This document shows positions 58,367 to 64,000 of a DNA stretch of 64,000 bases, one piece after another. The translations under genes and the position numbers were made by a program. The DNA comes from Aldrovandia affinis. Taxonomy: Eukaryota; Chordata; Actinopteri; Notacanthiformes; Halosauridae. The stretch lies in assembly GCA_029706075.1 (NCBI GenBank), contig JAINUG010000382.1, positions 1 to 64,000 on the forward strand, read 5' to 3'. Every line of letters starts with the position of its first letter. Positions within the stretch are counted from its first letter, which is position 1. The notes below the pieces were generated by a model. That model was not told the DNA's origin, made no database searches, and worked only from the letters and a program-made list of their open reading frames with translations.

Positions 58367-59090
58367 GGCTGTGTTCGAAACCGCTCACTCGTTCACTATT
58401 CCCTATTCCCTATATAGTATATACTATATAGTGTACTATGTAGCGAACGAAAATAGTGTTTTCGGATACTACAACTGAAAGTCATTTGCGTTAAAAAAAA
58501 AGTGCCGGATATTCAGGTGACGCAAGCGGACGCGCCCAGTATCGTAAACAAACCGAGCACTCATGGCAGCTGTTGAAATGTACTCAGGTGGTATCGGGTT
58601 TGCATGTTCAGTTTTGAATGTTAAATCCCAAATAAATTGTTGAAATTCTAATGATGTGCAAGTGTGGTTTTGTCAACTGTGGTGCTGTCTGCTAGCCACT
58701 GCTTTGGCCACCAATAGCTACCGTTATAGAAGTCGGGAGCTAACTAGCTCGTGTGGAGAAAATAACGTTAGGATAACTCACGAGCTCACGACTAGCACCA
58801 ACTCCCATAGCGATAATAACGGTAGCTATCGGTGGCTGCTGTTGTTACTGCTGTTGGCTGAACTTTTCTTGAGGCGTAAACGGAGGTGTATGTGTGACGG
58901 TATGACACGACCGCATTGCATTGTGGTACACGGGAGAAATTGTAGGGTACATTCGCTGTTCACTACAAATCACGGTGAATTGTGGGTATTTTCTCGTTCA
59001 CGATATAGTGAACGAAATTAACAGTTTAGAATTCGTCGCACACTACAAAATGGCGTACACACTATATAGGGAGCGGTTTCGAACACAACC
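58367..59090. mobile_element. MITE with GTGTTCGAAACCGCTC inverted ends
   Basis: The left end GGCTGTGTTCGAAACCGCTC and right end GAGCGGTTTCGAACACAACC are inverted repeats, flanked by CTAG. The corresponding site at about 20791-20800 in the other copy is uninterrupted (ACATCTAGAGCG). A 121-codon ORF inside is probably accidental. Confidence 0.88.
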
Positions 59091-59389
59091 CTAGACTGTG
59101 GCTGCGCACGGGAATTGTAACATACCTACTTAATGCAGGGGGGCGGACTAAACCATTTGCGCTTTTCAAGACGGGAGGGGGCCCAGTGAGCCTCCAATAT
59201 TTTTATGGATACAAAGTTCAGTCTCTCAAGCTATTTATTCAGACAATATAATTTAGTAATGACACTAATTACTTAGAAATGTTAAATTGCAGACAACATT
59301 TTTTTTTTCATTCCAGGCTTTTCAAGGGCCCTCCCCCGCTTGGGGCCCTGGGTAGTCAGTCCCCCTTTCCCCCCGCTACGACGCCCCTG

Positions 59390-59889
59390 TGTGTGTGTAC
59401 CGAGTTGTGTGTTCTGAGTTGCGTTTATTATTTTTTGGTAAGTTAGGACACCTCCTTTTGCCCGTTCTAGCCTGAAGAATTATAGGGAATAAATAAATTT
59501 ACTTCAGTTACTCGCCGTCTCCCGCCTTTCCTTTCGGCCCAGTCACGACGCTACAATATAAATATACAATAGGCCTATATAAAAACATAGATAAAAAGCC
59601 CAGGTGACTTTTATGGAACCTATAAATCGGAAGATGAATGTCAGGCTCTATAGTCGCAGAAAAATTGAGGGTAACTGGTATCAAGGAAGTTTAGAATTAT
59701 ATGCCTCCTTGCTTTTAACCCGTTATGTCTTGTTCCCGTTTAATGTTGTTAGAACCTCCAGTTTCGATCCACGTTTATTTCAACCTATGTGTAATGTATT
59801 AAGACACTACATAAAAGTCATACTTATATTCAATTCGGTTACACACTTACATTTTTATGTTACTATTGTATCGCTGAGTTATCAGTAAT
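59390..59889. repeat. Gene B intron 1 continuation (paralogous to 26310-26641)
   Basis: GGTAAGTTAGGACACCTCC to GAGTTATCAGTAAT parallels gene A intron 1. Homology ends at 59889, next to the TA that borders the orphan leader block elsewhere. Confidence 0.85.
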
Positions 59890-59900
59890 AGTGGGGCAGA

Positions 59901-60345
59901 TAACCACAACGATTGTGCATTTTGTGATAAAAGCATCAAATTTGGTACACATGTAGCCAAAGACATTCCAAAAAGATTTGGATGTGGAGCCATCATGAAT
60001 TTTCAATGTGTCGCCCATGGCAACCATTTTTTCAAAATGGCCACCAGATGACCACAACGATTGTGTTTTTTCTGATAAAAGCATCAAATTTGGTACACAT
60101 GTAGCCAAAGACATTCCAAAAAGATTTGGATATTGAGTCATCATGAATTTTCAATATGTCGCCCATGGCAACCATTTTTCCAAAATGGCCGCCAGTTAAC
60201 CACAATGATTGTGCATTTTCTGATAAACGCACCAAATTTGGTACACATGTAGCCAAAGACATTCCAAAAAGATTTGGTTGTTGAGTCTTCATGAATTTTC
60301 AATATGTCACCCATGCAACCATTTTTTCAAAATGGCCGCCAGTGG
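59901..60345. repeat. 148-bp tandem repeat, three copies
   Basis: ACCACAACGATTGTG starts units at 59903, 60051 and 60199. Each contains AAATTTGGTACACATGTAGC, GACATTCCAAAAAGATTTGG and AACCATTTTTTCAAAATGGC. Confidence 0.95.
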
Positions 60346-60448
60346 GCACCAGTGACAACTGTTTTCTTATCAATTTTCTTCTTCTGTCGTACGTCTTTTA
60401 GACCTGCTGTTCGTTTGAGGTGAGCCAGGCTACTGTGTCATTGTCCAG

Positions 60449-60515
60449 GTCCGGCAATCTGTTTGATAACATTGACCTTAGCAGCGTGAAGGCCTTCAAT
60501 GTTGAGCTGCAGTAG
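60449..60515 (+). other. Possible terminal exon of an unknown gene
   Basis: After a CATTGTCCAG acceptor-like sequence an open frame reads SGNLFDNIDLSSVKAFNVEL then Gln and TAG. Composition looks protein-like and unlike the surrounding repeats, but I do not recognise it and no upstream exon is visible. Confidence 0.2.
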
Positions 60516-60697
60516 CGCTAAACCAGCTTGGCTTTTTGCGGTCTGCAGATGTGTTAAAGACATTAGTTTCACTTTTGTAGGCTTTTGGGCCTTTAAGCTA
60601 CTCGTAGGGGAGGCCATGTAGAGGCTGTCTTTGTCTCCCCCGATTCTTTTTTATATTATTTTTATTATTATTTGATAATTTTTCTGTTATTTTTTTG

Positions 60698-60710
60698 TTA
60701 TGAGGTCAAG

Positions 60711-60743
<33 letters not shown>

Positions 60744-60804
60744 TATATATAAAATAATAATAAAATAAAATAAAATAAATAAATAAATAAATAAATAAAT
60801 AAAT
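60698..60804. repeat. Poly-A, (TA)n and (AAAT)n tract
   Basis: A run of about 29 A, a short TA repeat and AAAT/AATA repeats. Confidence 0.95.
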
Positions 60805-61380
60805 TGTGGCAGCCCGATGGGCTGCACTAGGAAATGGCTGCCTGGCCTACAACACATGGGAGCCAGGAAACACTACATTTCCCAGCAGGCCACAGTCACA
60901 CCTGAGCCAAGTGAAAGTGATGGGACAAACGACCAGCTGAAAGCCATTTTGGAGGCCTATTTAAAGGGCTGAATCCCCTTGTTCTGGGAGAGGAGTAGGA
61001 ACGTCAGTGGGAAGGAGTGCTGTGTGTTTTGTAGAGAGAGAGAGAGAAACCTGTGGAAGTCGTTGACCAGCCAGGATTTGTAAAGAGAGTGTTGGAGTGT
61101 GTCTTTGTGTGTCTTTGGAAATTGGATTGTTTTGGACTTTGGACTACGGACTGGATTGCGGACTACGAACTGGATTTTGGACTTGGAACGGACTTTGACA
61201 AACGAGATAAGGATTGCGGACTTTGTGTTTGTATTCCCCTGAAGACCCCACCCTTTGTTTTGTGTTTGTTGTTTAATAAATTATCATTTTGTTTTTGAAT
61301 ACTGCCTCCTCCTGGTTCTTAAACTTGCCTACGCCCTCTGCAAGGTCCGTGAGTGTCGCCCAACCCCTGGGGACACCACA
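60805..61380 (+). mobile_element. Solo LTR-like element
   Basis: TGTGGCAGCCCGATGGGC ... GGGGACACCACA has TG...CA ends, a TATTTAAAG promoter-like box near 60959 and an AATAAA signal near 61274, in the order expected of an LTR. Low-complexity flanks prevent a clear TSD. Confidence 0.6.
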
Positions 61381-61703
61381 AAAAAAAAAAAAAAATAGTG
61401 ATTGCAATAAAGTTGTGTAGATTCGTCTGATATGGATGATCTTGGTGTCAAATCATACCTGTTTTATGATTCAGAACTTGAAAAGGGAAGGACACCCACA
61501 AAGCGTCTAAACTTGCTGAGTGCTGAACTTTAATACAAATTACACATGCTGAGAACAACGTTTTGGTCCTTGACCATCATCAGGATTTATGATTCAGAAC
61601 TTGAATTTGGAAATTCAGAATTGCTCAGAAGCTACAATTTAAGACTCAAAATAAGTGATAACAATGACCTGCCAAATATAGGGTCTATCACATCAAAGTC
61701 TAT
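61381..61703. other. Non-coding DNA 3' of the CXC-family coding region
   Basis: A-tract then unique-looking AT-rich DNA with a repeated TTTATGATTCAGAACTTGAA (61464 and 61588). No gene seen. Confidence 0.5.
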
Positions 61704-64000
61704 TTAGCACTCCCCTTCACAGCAACAGAGGGCTGTGCAGTCTAATGCAGCTTTTTTGCACTTGCACTGCCTAACACAATCCTTCTTACATTTGCAAGAG
61801 ACAAGTTCATAGCTGGAATGGCCTGCATCTGGTAGGCATGTCCAGAAGGGTTCGTACCCCTCAGATGTCTTTGACCATCCCCATCTACACGGTGAAGGTA
61901 GTTTTGGTGTGGACACTAGCACCTGACCCCACACATGGCCTCCTTGATACACTGCTCTCTTCACATGCTCCTCTAAGGCAGCCTTTGTTGGAGGGATTGA
62001 CAGCACATTGTGCCTCTTCGCAAACATCTTCCTCCGTGCCTTGTCTATTTCTTTGCATGTGCTGGTTCGGTCATAAAGAAGGATAATAAAACTCTCGATT
62101 GTGGCCATTACCTCTTGTGGTATGTCGTCCGGGGCAGAAGATAGTTTCAGCAGGGCATGTGTCAGCTCAGGAAAGACAGCCCAAACAGCTCGTGATCTAT
62201 CCTAGGATGTGCCCGTGGGAGTTCAGCCATATCTCGCAGGTGAACTGGGATCCATCTGGCATAGTGAGTATGGTCCATTGCATGGAACCATTTGGCTAGT
62301 TCCGTTAGTGTGTCAAGGTACATAGTGAAAGATGCCTCTCGCAATGACCGTACAAAGACCAACATGAGCAACTCTAGCTCAAGTACTATAGACCAGTACT
62401 GAAACTGCGGAATGTTTTCTGCTCTCTGGCTGCACCAAGCTTCAAACACTAGAGGAACACCATCTGTTTGTGTTTGACAGTAGTTGTCATAAGCCCGGTG
62501 CTGCAGGACATTCAGAGCTGCTGCTGTGATTTGATGGGCTCTCCTCGTGCGAGATACATGGGCTGCTTTGAGGAAGGAGTCAGCTGTCCCTGGAGATGAG
62601 ATGTCAGCTTGCACCAGTGCTTCGACCCAACCACTTCCCTGCAACCAGTTTCCCAGCATCTTCAGCACCGCCATCTCAATATGCAGACCACCAAACATAA
62701 CCACCAGCTTATCTTCACCATATTTCTCTGGCCACTTAAACTGGATTTGTTTTGCCAGGGCATACAGTGGTTGGTCAAATGTGACAACAGGACTCTGGCC
62801 AGGATTCAGATGTTCCACAGCTTTAGAGACAACATCAAACGAATGCTTGATCATGGCCACGGTGTGAGCGCTTTCCTGAAACAGTGGAAAGAGAGCAGTG
62901 GAAGATGTCACACGAATTCCTGGTGGCTGTCGGCTAGCATGGAAGGCAGCCCAGGAGGTATTCATCGCATGATCATCTGCAGTGGTTTTGTCAACAGCAG
63001 CGGTAGTAAACACATGGCTGCGTAATTTTGGAGGGCATACCACTTGATCTCTTTTAAACTGCTGGCAGACATTGTTCCCCATCTGAGTTGAGAGCTGAAG
63101 AACACGATCATAGGATATGCTCAAACCCAGATCTGCCATTTTCTCTACCAGTTCCCTTTTACGTGTGTGGGCATGCAGCATCAGTCCTATGTATAAAGGA
63201 ACTGGTGTTTCCTGCGAAGTACTGTGTCTGACAAAAGCTGCGGTGCCTGGTGCCCGCTTATGCTTGACGCTGTTGAATTTGAGCAACTGAGCAATTGCAA
63301 GTGCTGCAGGAGTTGTTGTTTCTACCATCTGGTCTTTGATGCTGGGTCCCTCTAGGATCATGTTCACTAGAGCAAGCAACAGTTGTGGCACAGAGTCCTC
63401 TTGGCATCTTTCAGGGAAACCGTGAAATGGTTTGGCCTCGCCAAATATCTGCCGGCGGACAATCTGTGCAGCACGTGCGATGTGCACAACATCATTGTTG
63501 CTGTCCTGCTCACATGCTTTGGCTAGAGCAGTGCTGACGTCTACTTCAAAGGCCATCAGTACCTCCCTTCCCTTGCTGTATGATCGCATATCAGGGAACT
63601 CAGCAAGAAGCCTCTCCTTCAGCCGTGTAGTGTGAACTCTGCCATCAACCTCTACTCCAAGCTGTTCCATTCGTGAGTTGTAGAGCTGCGCAAGTTCAGC
63701 TAGCTTGAAGACTGATGCTGTCTCCTCATCTTGCCTGGTCTCATCTATGTAAAGAACCAGTTCAGCAAACACAATGTCGGAGGCTGATGCTGCCTGTCCC
63801 TTACCATTATCATTAATACCTTCAAGGTTAGCCTTTCTTTCACGATTGTACAGACGTACTAGGCATTTGGTGTGATACTTTGCTTCAGTGGCCACCATGT
63901 CCCTGGCACTAAGTCGCCGTAGTAGTTCTGTGTCTTGAAGAAGGGTTGCACTTAAGGGGTCCAACTTAAATGTTGCAGCTTCATGAAGGACATCATGGCC
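61704..64000 (-). pseudogene. Large uncharacterised protein with C-terminal CXC motif, broken
   Basis: The frame is open from the right edge (reading GHDVLHEAATFKLDPLS) to 62162. It has TEAKYHTKCLVRLYNRER near residue 40 and PVVTFDQPLYALAKQIQFKW in the middle. GGLHIEMAVLKMLGNWLQGS and SPGTADSFLKAAHVSRTRRA follow, then DHTHYARWIPVHLRDMAELP. After a frame break at about 62162-62110 a second part reads FIILLYDRTST, VKRAVYQGGHVWGQ and a Cys-rich end, SCKCKKDCVRQCKCKK and CTALCCCEGEC, like a CXC/Tesmin zinc motif. Similar proteins recur, unannotated, in fish and cnidarian genomes in my recollection, usually with a GCD-type block between the two parts. That block seems deleted here. Function unknown; no catalytic domain can be named. 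Confidence 0.65.

Larger units (their letters stand above)
56427..59128. mobile_element. Second copy of the TAGGTATGTTACAA element
   Basis: It has the same 14-bp inverted ends as 19670-20832. The interior is colinear where not interrupted (e.g. CATAATTACATGTTGCGCAC near 57940). It is expanded by a Tc1 (56458-57003), a repeat insertion (about 57075-57845) and a MITE (58367-59090). Confidence 0.8.
55414..59389 (-). mobile_element. hAT-type element, host of nested insertions
   Basis: The ends CAGGGGCGTAGC and GCTACGACGCCCCTG form an imperfect inverted repeat and sit in a GTGTGTG target. GGGCCC-rich subterminal words occur near both ends (55427-55480 and 59180-59350). Transposase remnants are near the left end, and a second TIR element, a Tc1 and a MITE are nested inside. 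Confidence 0.7.

Noticed and set aside
58656..59021. 121-codon ORF inside the MITE
   Set aside because: No domain, Leu run from a CTG/TTG repeat, and it lies wholly within a non-autonomous element.

Overview
This window looks like teleost fish nuclear DNA. The supports are split genes with GT-AG introns, two MHC class I genes with fish-like domains, 3' exons of gnpda2 and guf1, and a dense fish-type transposon load (L2-like and other LINEs, piggyBac, pogo/Tigger, Tc1, hAT, a BEL/Pao retrotransposon, a tRNA-derived SINE, solo LTRs and MITEs). I see no bacterial genes, no CRISPR array and no ordinary tRNA or rRNA gene. Coordinates of coding exons were read from splice sites by eye. Ends of old repeats are approximate unless a target-site duplication (TSD) is given.

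Layout. 1-27.1 kb: MHC class I gene A on the minus strand. The leader exon is at 26912-26966 and alpha1, alpha2, alpha3 and TM/tail exons are at 19165, 18263, 17602 and 2145 going down. All exons are open and have consensus splice sites. Intron 1 (7.7 kb) holds a 1.16-kb inverted-repeat element and an L2-like LINE. Intron 4 (15 kb) holds gypsy, piggyBac and at least four LINE pieces, a THAP remnant and two hAT MITEs. 27.1-38.6 kb: a Mutator-like transposase remnant, then the last two exons of gnpda2 (+) and the last four exons of guf1 (-), arranged tail to tail with a 2.45-kb solo-LTR-like element between them. The 5' exons of both genes are absent from the window. 38.6-43.0 kb: a pogo/Tigger fragment, an orphan copy of the MHC leader exon, and a larger pogo element with a nested Tc1. 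43.0-60 kb: a second copy of the MHC unit (gene B, minus strand, exons alpha1 to TM at 52572-54831). It carries a 7-kb BEL/Pao element in its 3' flank and a nested hAT/Tc1/MITE stack in intron 1, and no leader exon is visible. 60-64 kb: a 148-bp tandem repeat, low-complexity DNA, a solo LTR, and a large uncharacterised coding region (61704-64000, minus) ending in a Cys-rich CXC motif and running off the right edge.

How it fits together. Genes A and B are tandem paralogues of a non-classical-looking class I gene. Their membrane-proximal domain is nearly identical, while the alpha1 and alpha2 helices differ strongly. Unit boundaries coincide with pogo TA insertion sites, which suggests that transposon-mediated recombination duplicated and broke the cluster and may have brought in or stranded the gnpda2/guf1 fragment.
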